Shown: positions 34,184 through 43,100, counted from the stretch's first letter. The stretch is DNA of 64,000 bases from an uncultured Flavobacteriales bacterium (GCA_946480815.1 CAMLLB010000018.1:6020-70019); one strand, 5' to 3'. Translations and numbers: made by a program. Notes: a model not told the origin generated them from the sequence alone.

Positions 34184-36529
34184 ATGAAAACTCTACTTTT
34201 AATCTCTCTTGCGTTCATCAGCCTTCAGCTTAAGGCACAAACCTGGGTTCAGGTTCCGGACCCTAATTTTCAGAATTTTTTAACAGCAAATTATTCAGCA
34301 GGTGCTTTTATGACGAGTGGGGGCAACTTCTATATTGACTCGGATCATTCGGATATTCAGGCAGAAGATAGTTTGGAAATCTCAAGTTTGAATATTTCGA
34401 GTATAGACGGGGTGGAAGCATTTGTGAATTTAAAGACATTAAACTGCTATAATAATCAGTTAACGGTGTTACCCACTTTACCGCCCAATTTGGTCTTTTT
34501 GAATTGCGATAATAATCAGCTAAGTAGTTTGCCTGTTTTGCCTACTTCGGTATTTTTCCTTTATTGCAATAATAACCAGTTAACGGGTTTACCCGTATTG
34601 CCATCGGGATTGATTTTTTTTTGCTGCTATGGAAATCAGTTGACCGCACTTCCGACTCTACCCGCTCAGCTTCATACATTAATATGTTCTCATAATCAAA
34701 TAACAAATATTACAGGTTTACCAAATGATTTGCAGATTTTTGGATGTTCAAATAATCCGTTAATTAATTTTCCTCTGCTTCCTCCAAACTTGTATGCTTT
34801 GTACTTTGACAGTATTGGATTACCCGGCTTGCCATCTCTGCCATCAACATTGTACGGGCTTTCTTGCAGGTATAACGGATTGACAGCACTTCCTCAACTT
34901 CCGGATTCATTAAATAACTTAGACTGTGGTGGAAATCAGTTGACCGAATTACCAATACTACCTGCCAGTTTGGAGGTTCTTGATTGTCAATATAATCAAA
35001 TTCATTGTTTTGATCCTTTTCATGTAAACCTGAATATCTTGGTTATTGAAGGAAACCCATTTACGTGTCTTCCGAATTATCTTCCTACTGTCGGTACTGA
35101 CTTATTGATATATCCTTTATGTGACATAAATGACCCTGTAAATAATCCTGATGGATGTATCGCAGCTATGGGAGTGGAAGGAACTTTGTTTCATGATGTA
35201 AATGCAAACTGTACGAATACCGGTCAAGTACTGAAGTATATTCCAATGTTAGTTCGTGACTCGAATGGAACGTTGGTTTCATCATCAACAAGTTTGATCA
35301 ATGGGGATTATTTTTTTACTGCTGCTCAGGGAACGTATGAATTGAGTATTGACACTTCAAATCTTACACCGTCTCTTCAGGTTACTTGTCCGGTAGGAAA
35401 TTCTTCTGTGGCAACAGTTCCTTTGTCTGATACAGTAGTTTCCGGAGGTGATTTCGGATTGGTATGTAGCGGATTTGATTTGGGAACGCAATCAATTGTT
35501 CCTAATGGTTTAGTTTTTCCCGGACAAACACATGAAATATCCATTCTTGCAGGAGATTTAACAGCACAATACAACATGCATTGCGCATCTGGGATTCAGG
35601 GTGAGGTAACGGTTTCTGTAACAGGTCCCGGAACAGCCTCTTTCGGTGGTTCTCCTTCCAATGTGTCCGGGAATAATGCGGTTTATTCCATGGCAGATTT
35701 CGGAGCAATAAATGCAAATCAATTTGTATTGAGTGTTTTGACTGATACAACAGCAGTCGCAGGAGATGAATTTTGTGTGACGGTATCTGTTGCCACGAAT
35801 GCATCGGGAGAATTGGATCTTACAAACAATTTATATACCTACTGTTACCAGGTTGTCAATTCTTATGATCCAAATATTAAAGAAACTTATCCTGAATTGG
35901 TAGAACTTGGTTATACAGATGAGTTTACATATACCATTCATTTCCAAAACACCGGAAATGCACCTGCAATAACTATTCGACTGGCTGATACTTTGGATGC
36001 GAATCTGGATTTAACGTCGTTTAAAGTGGTTAATGCGAGTGACGAATTTACAACAAGTTTGAACCAGCAATCTCGCTTACTTACTGTGCGTTTTCCGGAT
36101 ATCATGCTTCCGGATAGTGCAAGTGATCCGCAAGGCTCAATCGGATTTATCCAATACCGTGTGAAACCGCTTCCGGGATTAACAGATGGAACTGTTATTC
36201 ATAATACAGCTTATATTTACTTTGATTATAATGCACCGATTGTTACGAATACGTCCGAAAATTTATTCTCCGAACCTTCAGGACTAAATGAGTCAATGGC
36301 AGAAAGCATTCAGCTTTACCCGAATCCTGCAGAAAGTAAATTCTTTGTTCGTTCCGGGTCCGAAATAAAGCAAATCACTCTTTTTGATATCAATGGTAAA
36401 CAAGTAGCGGCTGATTCCCCGAATACAAAAACAACGTCACTTGATGTGTCTGAGTTCCACCCTGGAATTTATTTTGTGACTATTCAAACGGACCTTGGAG
36501 TGGAAACAAAGCGTTTGGTTGTTCGTTAA
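34184..36529 (+). CDS. T9SS-secreted leucine-rich-repeat protein (LPx type)
   Basis: Secreted protein of 781 residues. A signal peptide (TLLLISLAFISLQLKAQ) precedes about ten leucine-rich repeats of 20-21 residues (about residues 80-290), with consensus LxxLxCxxNQLTxLPxLPxx, the LPX type found in YopM/IpaH. Then come a short prealbumin-like domain (VEGTLFHDVNANCTNTG), a DUF11-like/DUF7619 domain (DEFTYTIHFQNTGNAPA) and a C-terminal type-A sorting domain (IQLYPNPAESKFFV ... GIYFVTIQT). It would be exported by Sec, passed through T9SS, and cleaved and anchored by PorU. The ligand is unknown. The start is at 34184, after the promoter box. Confidence 0.87.
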   Translation: MKTLLLISLAFISLQLKAQTWVQVPDPNFQNFLTANYSAGAFMTSGGNFYIDSDHSDIQAEDSLEISSLNISSIDGVEAFVNLKTLNCYNNQLTVLPTLPPNLVFLNCDNNQLSSLPVLPTSVFFLYCNNNQLTGLPVLPSGLIFFCCYGNQLTALPTLPAQLHTLICSHNQITNITGLPNDLQIFGCSNNPLINFPLLPPNLYALYFDSIGLPGLPSLPSTLYGLSCRYNGLTALPQLPDSLNNLDCGGNQLTELPILPASLEVLDCQYNQIHCFDPFHVNLNILVIEGNPFTCLPNYLPTVGTDLLIYPLCDINDPVNNPDGCIAAMGVEGTLFHDVNANCTNTGQVLKYIPMLVRDSNGTLVSSSTSLINGDYFFTAAQGTYELSIDTSNLTPSLQVTCPVGNSSVATVPLSDTVVSGGDFGLVCSGFDLGTQSIVPNGLVFPGQTHEISILAGDLTAQYNMHCASGIQGEVTVSVTGPGTASFGGSPSNVSGNNAVYSMADFGAINANQFVLSVLTDTTAVAGDEFCVTVSVATNASGELDLTNNLYTYCYQVVNSYDPNIKETYPELVELGYTDEFTYTIHFQNTGNAPAITIRLADTLDANLDLTSFKVVNASDEFTTSLNQQSRLLTVRFPDIMLPDSASDPQGSIGFIQYRVKPLPGLTDGTVIHNTAYIYFDYNAPIVTNTSENLFSEPSGLNESMAESIQLYPNPAESKFFVRSGSEIKQITLFDINGKQVAADSPNTKTTSLDVSEFHPGIYFVTIQTDLGVETKRLVVR

Positions 36530-36554
36530 GACGAAACCTTCTTTTAAGATTATG

Positions 36555-36584
36555 AAAAGTCATCTGCTTGCGGATGACTTTTTT
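36555..36584 (+). terminator. rho-independent terminator after the LRR gene
   Basis: AAAAGTCATC pairs with GATGACTTTT across an 8-base loop and is followed by T, 25 bases past the stop. Confidence 0.9.
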
Positions 36585-36630
36585 AGTTCTCGTAGGGTCG
36601 TGATTAATCAGTAATAATGTAGAAAAATTA

Positions 36631-36715
36631 ACAAGCTGCGTAAACTCTAAAAACTACGTGAACTACTGTGTACTATGTGTTTCATTTTACCACATGGATA
36701 CATAGAAAACATAGT
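36631..36715. repeat. low-complexity intergenic segment with reiterated CTAnGTG/CATAG words
   Basis: The gap before the DUF2891 gene repeats related short words (CTACGTG, CTATGTG, CATAG, ACATAG), partly inverted. It looks like a degenerate dispersed repeat; no gene is seen in it. Confidence 0.3.
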
Positions 36716-36747
36716 GAATATTTCCTTTTTTAAACCTGGATTGTTTC

Positions 36748-37794
36748 CTATTTTGAAAGTAATGCCAATAGTGCAAAACTCGCTAGCCAATGCTCGCCCA
36801 TATAATCTCCATCAACGATATTCGGTAAGGAGGTTTGAATGTGCCGGTCTGCGATTGTTCTTAGATGCTTCAGTTCAGGTAATGTTTGAACGATTCCGTA
36901 TAAACACCAGGCTCTGCTGAAATTCAATCCGTCCAGATGTACCAGGTGACCATCAGAACGATCGGATACTTTTCCAGGTTCAAGTGTAAATTTCTTACTG
37001 AATAATTGAGGAGCAAACTGTTTTAACCACTTTTTGAATGCTTCTTTACTCAAGATCCGTCTCATAATATCAATTTCCTCAAAACCACCGGAAAGGAAGT
37101 CATAACCACTTGGTTCGAGGTGCAAGGGATACGATTTATCGTTGAAATAGAAATCGCATGCACGTTGTTCTATAACTGTTCTTAAACTGTCGTTCGAATG
37201 AGCAAGAGCATAGTCGTAAGCAAATGTCAAACCGAAAGCGGTATTGATATGATCTCCCGAACGAATAGCGTAATTCAGCTTCGGAAGGAAATCGATGTAC
37301 TTTTTACAAAACAGGTCAGACAAAGGTTTCAGATTTGCGCTCAACTCTTTTCCGGCCGGGTGATTCCAGCTTTCCAGTTCGAGTTGGAGTTTCAGGAGCC
37401 AATTCCAGCCATAGGTGCGCTCAAATGATCCGTTGTTTTTTACACCGAAAGATTCTATTTCTTTTTGAATATTGGCTTTGCTCAGGTTTGTTCGGAGCAC
37501 CATTAGTACCGAATCTGATATTAATTCCGGGTATTTGTTCAGGATTTTTACCATTAGCCAATGACCATGAACGGAAGAATGCCAATCAAAACACCCATAA
37601 AAAGCCGGATGAAGTTCTGCAGGGGATTTCAGATCACCTTTCTCATTCAAAACCTGTCCCAATTTGTTGGGGTATTCTTTTTGCAGGCATTTCATGGGAA
37701 GGCTAAGTAATCTTTTTGCCTCTGTAAGTGAAATTTCCTGGGCTGAACCAAGCAGCGTGATAAAAAAGAAGGCAATGGTTAAGAGCTTCATCAT
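36748..37794 (-). CDS. DUF2891 family exported protein
   Basis: 348 residues with an N-terminal signal peptide (LLTIAFFFITLLGSAQ) and the DUF2891 signature HPAFYGCFDWHSSVHGHWL at about residues 62-80 (core CFDWHSSVHGHW). The rest is alpha-helical and, by appearance, an alpha/alpha-toroid as in glycosidases or lyases; enzymatic function of the family is not established. Starts at 37794 and 37791 are both possible (MMK). It is divergent from dinB, with a -7 box of its own. Confidence 0.82.
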   Translation of the reverse strand: MMKLLTIAFFFITLLGSAQEISLTEAKRLLSLPMKCLQKEYPNKLGQVLNEKGDLKSPAELHPAFYGCFDWHSSVHGHWLMVKILNKYPELISDSVLMVLRTNLSKANIQKEIESFGVKNNGSFERTYGWNWLLKLQLELESWNHPAGKELSANLKPLSDLFCKKYIDFLPKLNYAIRSGDHINTAFGLTFAYDYALAHSNDSLRTVIEQRACDFYFNDKSYPLHLEPSGYDFLSGGFEEIDIMRRILSKEAFKKWLKQFAPQLFSKKFTLEPGKVSDRSDGHLVHLDGLNFSRAWCLYGIVQTLPELKHLRTIADRHIQTSLPNIVDGDYMGEHWLASFALLALLSK

Positions 37795-37807
37795 GTGCGA
37801 TTTTTTT

Positions 37808-37815
37808 CAAATGTA
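37808..37815 (-). promoter_or_regulatory. Bacteroidota -7 box for the DUF2891 gene
   Basis: On the minus strand TACATTTG matches TAnnTTTG, 13 bases before the start at 37794. Confidence 0.55.
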
Positions 37816-37844
37816 GGATTATTTTTCTTCCACTGAATGATGTG

Positions 37845-37852
37845 TAACTTTG
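37845..37852 (+). promoter_or_regulatory. Bacteroidota -7 box for dinB
   Basis: TAACTTTG matches TAnnTTTG, 24 bases before ATG 37877. I see no LexA-type site in the 83-base divergent gap. Confidence 0.55.
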
Positions 37853-37876
37853 TATACTTGCAAGTAGGATAAAATC

Positions 37877-38962
37877 ATGGAAGATCAGGCAGAAGAACGA
37901 AAAATCATTCACATCGATATGGATGCGTTCTATGCTTCTGTGGAACAAATGGATCATCCGGAACTGAAAGGAAAGCCGATTGCTGTAGGAGGGAGTAAAC
38001 TTCGGGGAGTTGTGGCAGCGGCAAGTTATGAGGCGCGCAAGTTCGGAGTAAAATCGGCTATGCCAAGTTCAACTGCAGCACGTTTATGTCCGGATTTGAT
38101 TTTTGTACGACCTCGTTTTGACCGGTACCAGGAAATTTCGGCACAGATCAAAGCTATTTTTTATGAGTATACGGATCTGGTGGAACCGCTTTCTCTGGAT
38201 GAGGCATTCCTCGATGTAACAACCAATAAAAAAGGAATTCCGTCTGCAACGTTATTGGCAAAAGAAATTCGCGAGCGCATTCTGAAGGAAGTCGGGTTAA
38301 CTGCAAGTGCCGGTATTTCTATCAATAAGTTTACTGCCAAAATTGCTTCGGATGTGAATAAGCCAAACGGACAGTTAACCGTACCGCCGCTGGAAGTAGA
38401 ATCTTTTTTGGAGAAATTGCCTATCGAACGGTTTTTTGGAATTGGAAAAGTAACTGCGGCCAAAATGAAGGAGTTGGGAGTTCGCAACGGAAAAGACCTG
38501 AAGAAGAAAAGTATGACGTTCCTCACGCAGCATTTTGGGAAACAGGGAACCCACTTTTACAATATCGTTCGTGGAATTCACCGGAGCCAGGTGAAACCTG
38601 ATCGCATCCGGAAATCATTTGCAGTAGAACACACTTATTTTTCAGAAATCTATTCCAAACATAAGATCCTGGAAAAACTGGAAGAAATTGCTGTGGACCT
38701 GGAACGAAGAATGGAAAAGCGTTCCGTTGCAGGAAAATGTGTTTCGATTAAAGTCAAATATGCCGATTTTACAACACAAACCCGTGCGAAAACCATTACG
38801 GAATTCATGTGGAATAAAAACGATTTCTTTCCTTTGGTAGAAGGATTGTTGGATCACCTGGAAATTGAAAAACCGGTCCGTTTACTGGGGATCTCCCTTT
38901 CTAAACTGAACACCGAAGAAGGGGAGCCGGATCTGAGTAAACAGCTTACATTGCAGTTTTAG
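37877..38962 (+). CDS. dinB: DNA polymerase IV (Y family)
   Basis: Error-prone translesion polymerase of 361 residues. Motifs are intact: HIDMDAFYASVEQ (metal-binding Asp, about residues 12-24), YEARKFGVKSAMP, PLSLDEAFLDVT (catalytic Asp-Glu, about 103-114), SAGISINKFTAKIASD and a helix-hairpin-helix ERFFGIGKVTAAKMKELG. The little-finger domain spans about 240-350. The C terminus (LSKQLTLQF) carries a QLTLQF-type clamp-binding peptide. It is convergent with the anti-sigma/barrel gene with a one-base gap. Confidence 0.95.
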   Translation: MEDQAEERKIIHIDMDAFYASVEQMDHPELKGKPIAVGGSKLRGVVAAASYEARKFGVKSAMPSSTAARLCPDLIFVRPRFDRYQEISAQIKAIFYEYTDLVEPLSLDEAFLDVTTNKKGIPSATLLAKEIRERILKEVGLTASAGISINKFTAKIASDVNKPNGQLTVPPLEVESFLEKLPIERFFGIGKVTAAKMKELGVRNGKDLKKKSMTFLTQHFGKQGTHFYNIVRGIHRSQVKPDRIRKSFAVEHTYFSEIYSKHKILEKLEEIAVDLERRMEKRSVAGKCVSIKVKYADFTTQTRAKTITEFMWNKNDFFPLVEGLLDHLEIEKPVRLLGISLSKLNTEEGEPDLSKQLTLQF

Positions 38963-38963
38963 A

Positions 38964-40298
38964 CTACAATTGGATTCTTAATCCAATTCCACCACCAAAG
39001 GCTGGATTTCTGCGTGGTTCAAAATCCCATTTCAGTTGCTGCGAAAGTGCTTGATTGAATGTTCCGAAACCAAACAATTGGGTTCTTCCGAAAGAATAAT
39101 GAATTTCCGGGCGTAACCAGACATTAAATCCAAATGGATTGAATTTCGGAGCACTCAAATCCGGGTGTGATTTTCTGCTGGTTATCTTGCCGTAAGCGAA
39201 TTCTCCTCCTCCTGAAAATCTTAATTTAAGCTTGTTTCCAATCGGAAGGGAGTAAGCCAAACCGATTGGCAAAACAATAGAATTTACTCTGAACGACTGA
39301 ACTTCCGACCGCTGGATGGTGTCCGGAATGGCAGGGGTGATTGGTTGCGGCCATCCCGAACTGGCGCCCTCGACCGGGATTTCTATTCTTTCCAGGTAAC
39401 CGTATTGAACAATTTTGGAAGAACGGAACCCGATTCCGGTTAATACTTCCCATCTCGCTGCGAATCGTCGGTTGATTTCTATTTTTCCGTAAAATGTGGA
39501 AGAATGGATCCGGGCAGTTTCTCTTTTTTGATCAATAAAAGGTGTGTTATCGAAATTAAGGGCTCTCTTTTTTTCTCCTTCCCAATACGTTAAAACAGCC
39601 AAAGACCAACGGTCGGGGCTTTTGCCGGGTCCCATTTTTTCGAGTGCCTTTGCAACGAGAAAACCGGTTGAGTCGGTTGAAGAATTTGCAAGCGTACTGT
39701 CCGGTTTACTTTCATTTGCTATGATGGAGTCTTGTTCCGTTGGTCTCTGTTCTACTGGTTTTTTTTCAGGTGTTATGTTTGTTTGAGGGGAGTGTTCCTG
39801 TGTTCTTGTTTCGATTTCTGAACCGACCGGCAGATCCGGTGAAATAAATTTGCTGTTTGAGAAATTAAATGAGAGCTCATTTTGATCTTCAATCGATTGG
39901 GTAGTTGTAAATGAGCGATTTGTTTTGAAAGAACCTCTTGGAAGCTGTCCTTCTTCATTAGAAACAAAATGAGAATGAGTACCCGTGGTTGCCTGGACAG
40001 AATGATGAATAAGTTTCACATGCTGTTTCTCTTTAATGTTGGTGTGAAGTTTGGCAAAATCCTCATGCTGCTTCTGTTCCTCAGTCTCATTCTGTTTCTC
40101 ATTCTGAATAAAAGGTAGGATTGCGGCAAAACCGATGATTCCAAAAAGAACCGGGAAAAGAATAAACAGGAATCTTCTGCGCTTCTTTTTGGAAGCGATT
40201 GCCCGATCAATATTTTCCTTCACGGATGCGTCCGGAGTTAACTCCAAACCACCAAGTGCAGATTGAAACAATAAATCTATTTCATTATGCTCTTTCAT
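38964..40298 (-). CDS. anti-sigma-like membrane protein with C-terminal beta-barrel-like domain
   Basis: 444 residues in an unusual order. A short cytoplasmic N terminus (about 1-35; DLLFQSALGGLELTPDASV) and a basic KKKRRR stretch precede one membrane helix (FLFILFPVLFGIIGFAAILPF, about 40-60). A Ser/Thr/Glu/Pro-rich linker (about 60-210) leads to a beta-strand domain (about 215-444; FYGKIEINRRFAARWEVLTGIGF, core EINRRFAARWEVLTG) that ends GGGIGLRIQL, like an outer-membrane protein. The start is at 40298, overlapping the ECF sigma stop by 14 bases; the longer frame to 40424 would run inside the sigma gene. Anti-sigma activity is inferred from position and topology. Confidence 0.72.
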   Translation of the reverse strand: MKEHNEIDLLFQSALGGLELTPDASVKENIDRAIASKKKRRRFLFILFPVLFGIIGFAAILPFIQNEKQNETEEQKQHEDFAKLHTNIKEKQHVKLIHHSVQATTGTHSHFVSNEEGQLPRGSFKTNRSFTTTQSIEDQNELSFNFSNSKFISPDLPVGSEIETRTQEHSPQTNITPEKKPVEQRPTEQDSIIANESKPDSTLANSSTDSTGFLVAKALEKMGPGKSPDRWSLAVLTYWEGEKKRALNFDNTPFIDQKRETARIHSSTFYGKIEINRRFAARWEVLTGIGFRSSKIVQYGYLERIEIPVEGASSGWPQPITPAIPDTIQRSEVQSFRVNSIVLPIGLAYSLPIGNKLKLRFSGGGEFAYGKITSRKSHPDLSAPKFNPFGFNVWLRPEIHYSFGRTQLFGFGTFNQALSQQLKWDFEPRRNPAFGGGIGLRIQL

Positions 40299-40839
40299 TG
40301 GTTCTTTTTTTTTCCAGGTTATTTTTAATCCAGTCCCTCGCTCTTGTGAGCTGTGATTTGGAAGTTCCTTCCGATATTTCCAGGTACTCTGCAATTTCTT
40401 TGTGGGTGAGGTTATCCAAAACAAAGAGGTTGAAGATCGTCCTGTAACCGGCAGGCATACTATTCAATACCTTCAATAGTTCAACCTGTGCAGTATCTGT
40501 GTTTTTTTCCTTTTCAAAGTCCCAATGACTTTCGGGATCGATCGAATTTTCAAAGAAGTGCTCATCATCCTTCAGTATTGATTTTCGTTGACGTTTCAGA
40601 ATGGTTATTGCTGTGCGGATGGTAATCGTTTTGATCCAGGGCCCCAATGGCAGTTCCGAATTAACTTTTCCGCAGTTTTCATAAACTTTGATAAATGCCT
40701 CCTGGAGAATTTCCTGTGCATCATCCCTGCAGTTTGCATAACGCATACAGATACCAAACATAGAAGGGGCATATTTTTCGTATACCCGGTCAAAAGCCTT
40801 TTTGTTGCCCTTGATGAATTCTTCTATGTGTTCCTCCAT
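40285..40839 (-). CDS. ECF-type RNA polymerase sigma factor
   Basis: Sigma-70 family, ECF class, 184 residues. Region 2 is visible at about 20-90 (KAFDRVYEKYAPSMFGICMRY, then DDAQEILQEAFIKVYEN) and region 4 at about 120-175 (PAGYRTIFNLFVLDNLTHKEIAEYLEISEGTSKSQLTRAR, core LTHKEIAEYLEISEGTSKSQ). It overlaps the anti-sigma-like gene downstream by 14 bases, the usual arrangement of a sigma factor with its inhibitor. No autoregulated promoter is evident upstream. Confidence 0.93.
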   Translation of the reverse strand: MEEHIEEFIKGNKKAFDRVYEKYAPSMFGICMRYANCRDDAQEILQEAFIKVYENCGKVNSELPLGPWIKTITIRTAITILKRQRKSILKDDEHFFENSIDPESHWDFEKEKNTDTAQVELLKVLNSMPAGYRTIFNLFVLDNLTHKEIAEYLEISEGTSKSQLTRARDWIKNNLEKKRTNERA

Positions 40840-40870
40840 TCTATATTTCGCAGAATTTTCTCAATGGTTC

Positions 40871-41305
40871 TTAGCGTTGAAGTGTCAAATAAAATCCACA
40901 AGCTCCTTCACCTGTTGATTTCATGTTTTCATTGATCACTAATTGATTTCCTGAGAATACCATTTGCCCCAGTTCATTTCCATCAATGACCAAATATTCA
41001 CCGGCCGAATTGGAAATTTGCTGAAAGGGATATGTTCCCGAAGGTAAGGAATAAATGGTTGAATTCCCAACAGTGTTATTAACCGTCAACGTAGCGTTTT
41101 GTGTATTGAACTTCCAGGTAATCTCCCCAATAAAATGGGATTCGTTTGCCCCGATTATTCCTCCCTGAACAAGCATGAGGTTCCATTTTCCGTCGATGGT
41201 AGTTTTGGGAGTGCCATTTTGAGTAGCGGGTCTATTTTCTTTTTTACATGCGGTCAGCGAACCGAATAGGAAAAATAAAAGAAATGTGTAAATGAATGCT
41301 TTCAT
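40871..41305 (-). CDS. putative lipoprotein, lipocalin-like
   Basis: 144 residues beginning with a lipoprotein signal (FIYTFLLFFLFGSLTAC, lipobox LTAC with KKEN after it). The mature part is a beta-rich small domain starting IDGKWNLMLVQGG, the W-based start common to Bacteroidota lipocalin-like lipoproteins. It lies between the sigma gene and a T9SS cargo gene on the same strand. The start is set at 41305 (MKAFIY) to give the signal peptide; the longer frame to 41329 would overlap the upstream gene. Confidence 0.75.
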   Translation of the reverse strand: MKAFIYTFLLFFLFGSLTACKKENRPATQNGTPKTTIDGKWNLMLVQGGIIGANESHFIGEITWKFNTQNATLTVNNTVGNSTIYSLPSGTYPFQQISNSAGEYLVIDGNELGQMVFSGNQLVINENMKSTGEGACGFYLTLQR

Positions 41306-41315
41306 CTTTGTGGAA

Positions 41316-41957
41316 TTAAAGTTTGACAATTCGTCGAGTCATTGGATTCCCGTTGCGATTTGTGGCAACAACCAGGTAAACACCTTTTTTCAGGTTGGAA
41401 ACATCGATCAGCAGGTTGTCAGGAACGGATTCAATTAACCGAATCTGTTCTCCTGTAAGGGATAAAATTTCGAGTTTCACAAATGTAAGGTCTGTCTTCA
41501 AGCGCAATTCATTTTTAACTGGATTAGGATAAACCAGCAGGTCGGTTGAAGCGTATTCAGGAAGCTCCAGGTATGGCTCAATGTGAAATTCCAGTGTGTC
41601 TATATCATCCATTACATCGTTTTCGTTAGTGGTAATGCTCGTGATCAGCTGAAAGTCTCCGGCTCCCGGATTTGCAATTGAAATGGTATCCACACTGTGA
41701 CAGATATAAGCAGCCATTCCTATGTTATAATCAAGCATGAGCAGAATGTCGTTTCCCTGTTGTTCCGAATGAATATTGTTCACTTCGCAACCGCCGTAAG
41801 GAAAAGTAGTATAGCAGATTACCTGCAACGCATCATTCGATGTCGGGTTAGCTGGAATGAGCTTCAAACTGTCAATTGCAGGTAATTGTGCATAAAGATG
41901 ATTCGTCAGCAAGATTAAACCTGTAAGCAGAGAGCGTGTAAAAGTCTTTTTTCTCAT
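41316..41957 (-). CDS. small secreted protein with T9SS type-A sorting domain
   Basis: 213 residues with a signal peptide (SLLTGLILLTNHLYAQ), a beta-rich region with two cysteines that could pair (ICYTTFPYGGCEVNN, about 50-65), and a C-terminal T9SS sorting domain (LLVYPNPVKNELRLKTD ... GVYLVVAT). It would be exported and processed by the PorU/PorV system. First gene in a minus-strand run that continues with the lipoprotein, ECF sigma and anti-sigma-like genes, so it may belong to that unit. Confidence 0.85.
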   Translation of the reverse strand: MRKKTFTRSLLTGLILLTNHLYAQLPAIDSLKLIPANPTSNDALQVICYTTFPYGGCEVNNIHSEQQGNDILLMLDYNIGMAAYICHSVDTISIANPGAGDFQLITSITTNENDVMDDIDTLEFHIEPYLELPEYASTDLLVYPNPVKNELRLKTDLTFVKLEILSLTGEQIRLIESVPDNLLIDVSNLKKGVYLVVATNRNGNPMTRRIVKL

Positions 41958-42134
41958 TTTTCAGTTATTAAATTCAATATTGGTTGATTGCAATCCGGAG
42001 TTAATACAAAACTGAAAAATGAAAGGTTGCATTCGGTCAGAATTTTTTTAGAAATTTGTATCTCCTTCTTTAAAATTTTTCCCTTCTCTATTTTTAATTA
42101 AAAGGGATTTCCTTCAGATTTATTTACAATTCCC

Positions 42135-42165
42135 TTGTTAATAAAAAATAGAGTTTCTATCTTTG
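42135..42165 (+). promoter_or_regulatory. full Bacteroidota promoter for rplM-rpsI
   Basis: -33 TTG at 42135-42137, 20-base spacer, and -7 box TATCTTTG at 42158-42165. Both elements and spacing match the Bacteroidota consensus. The leader to the rplM GTG is about 50 bases. Confidence 0.75.
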
Positions 42166-42167
42166 CA

Positions 42168-42189
42168 CCCCTCAAAGTGGATTTTGGGG
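42168..42189 (+). promoter_or_regulatory. possible hairpin at the 5' end of the rplM leader
   Basis: CCCC (42168-42171) can pair with GGGG (42186-42189) with further A-T pairs inside. It would sit at the very start of the transcript. L13 leaders regulate autogenously in other bacteria; that role here is only a guess. Confidence 0.3.
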
Positions 42190-42216
42190 ATATTGTCTTA
42201 TTTAAATTAAAGGTTA

Positions 42217-42675
42217 GTGAATACTTTAAGTTACAAAACTGTTTCTGCTAACAAGGAAACCGCTGATAAGAAGTGGTTGTTGGTAGATGCTGAAGGCCAC
42301 ACAGTTGGTCGTTTGGCAAGTGAGGTAGCGAAGTTAGTACGTGGAAAACACAAGCCAAACTTCACACCACACGCTGACTGTGGAGATAACGTAATCGTTA
42401 TCAACGCAGCGAAAGTGTCGTTCTCTGGTACAAAATTAGAGAACAAAGAGTACGTTCGTTACACTGGTTATCCGGGAGGACAGCGTTCATTGACTGCGCA
42501 GGAATTATTGCAGCGCAGCCCTGAGCGTGTAATCGAAAAAGCAATTAAAGGGATGTTGCCAAAGAACACTTTGGGTCGTCAATTGTTTAGAAATGTAAAA
42601 GTTTATGCTGGTGCAGATCACAAACATGAGGCTCAAACTCCTGAGGCGATTAACTTAAAAAAAGCTAGTAAATAA
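42217..42675 (+). CDS. rplM: 50S ribosomal protein L13
   Basis: Large-subunit assembly protein of 152 residues. Family motifs are [46 protein letters not shown] and [14 protein letters not shown]. The start is GTG at 42217 (MNTLSYK); the frame is open upstream but no ATG precedes the conserved core. It is followed after 7 bases by rpsI, as in almost all bacteria. Confidence 0.97.
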   Translation: MNTLSYKTVSANKETADKKWLLVDAEGHTVGRLASEVAKLVRGKHKPNFTPHADCGDNVIVINAAKVSFSGTKLENKEYVRYTGYPGGQRSLTAQELLQRSPERVIEKAIKGMLPKNTLGRQLFRNVKVYAGADHKHEAQTPEAINLKKASK

Positions 42676-42682
42676 TTAGGAT

Positions 42683-43069
42683 ATGGAAGTAGTAAACGCA
42701 TTAGGAAGAAGAAAAACTTCAGTTGCTCGTGTATACTTGATGAAAGGTACGGGCAAGATGACAATTAATAAACGTGATTACAAGGAGTTCTTTCCTGTGG
42801 CTATTTTGCAAGGGAAAGTTGAGCAGCCGTTCAACTTGACTGATACTTTAGGTCAATATGATATTAAAGTAAATGTAGCAGGAGGAGGAATCAACGGACA
42901 AGCTGAAGCTATCCGTTTGGGAATTTCACGTGCATTGGTAGAGGTATCAGGAGATTTCAAAACATTGTTGAAAGCAGAAGGTTTAATGACACGTGATCCA
43001 AGAATGGTTGAGCGTAAGAAACCAGGTCAGCCGAAAGCACGTAAGAAATTCCAGTTCTCTAAACGTTAA
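42683..43069 (+). CDS. rpsI: 30S ribosomal protein S9
   Basis: 128 residues. The [12 protein letters not shown] start, the [19 protein letters not shown] core and the basic C terminus ending KFQFSKR, whose last Arg contacts P-site tRNA, are all present. Co-transcribed with rplM. Confidence 0.97.
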   Translation: MEVVNALGRRKTSVARVYLMKGTGKMTINKRDYKEFFPVAILQGKVEQPFNLTDTLGQYDIKVNVAGGGINGQAEAIRLGISRALVEVSGDFKTLLKAEGLMTRDPRMVERKKPGQPKARKKFQFSKR

Positions 43070-43082
43070 TTTGAATTTTATT

Positions 43083-43100
43083 TTCCCGCATTGGTGGGAA
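43083..43100 (+). promoter_or_regulatory. hairpin in the rpsI-rpsB gap
   Basis: TTCCCGC pairs with GTGGGAA-side bases (7 pairs, one G-T) across an ATTG loop. It is at the start of a 126-base gap that serves as the rpsB leader. It could be a weak terminator of rplM-rpsI or part of an S2 leader; the rest of the gap shows nothing clear. Confidence 0.35.

Noticed and set aside
34420..35060. Regular short repeats that could be mistaken for a CRISPR array
   Set aside because: They are in frame with the leucine-rich repeats of a protein, vary at third positions and have no uniform spacers.
40299..40424. 42-residue N-terminal extension of the anti-sigma/barrel protein
   Set aside because: It runs inside the sigma factor gene in another frame; the ATG at 40298 gives the normal short overlap.
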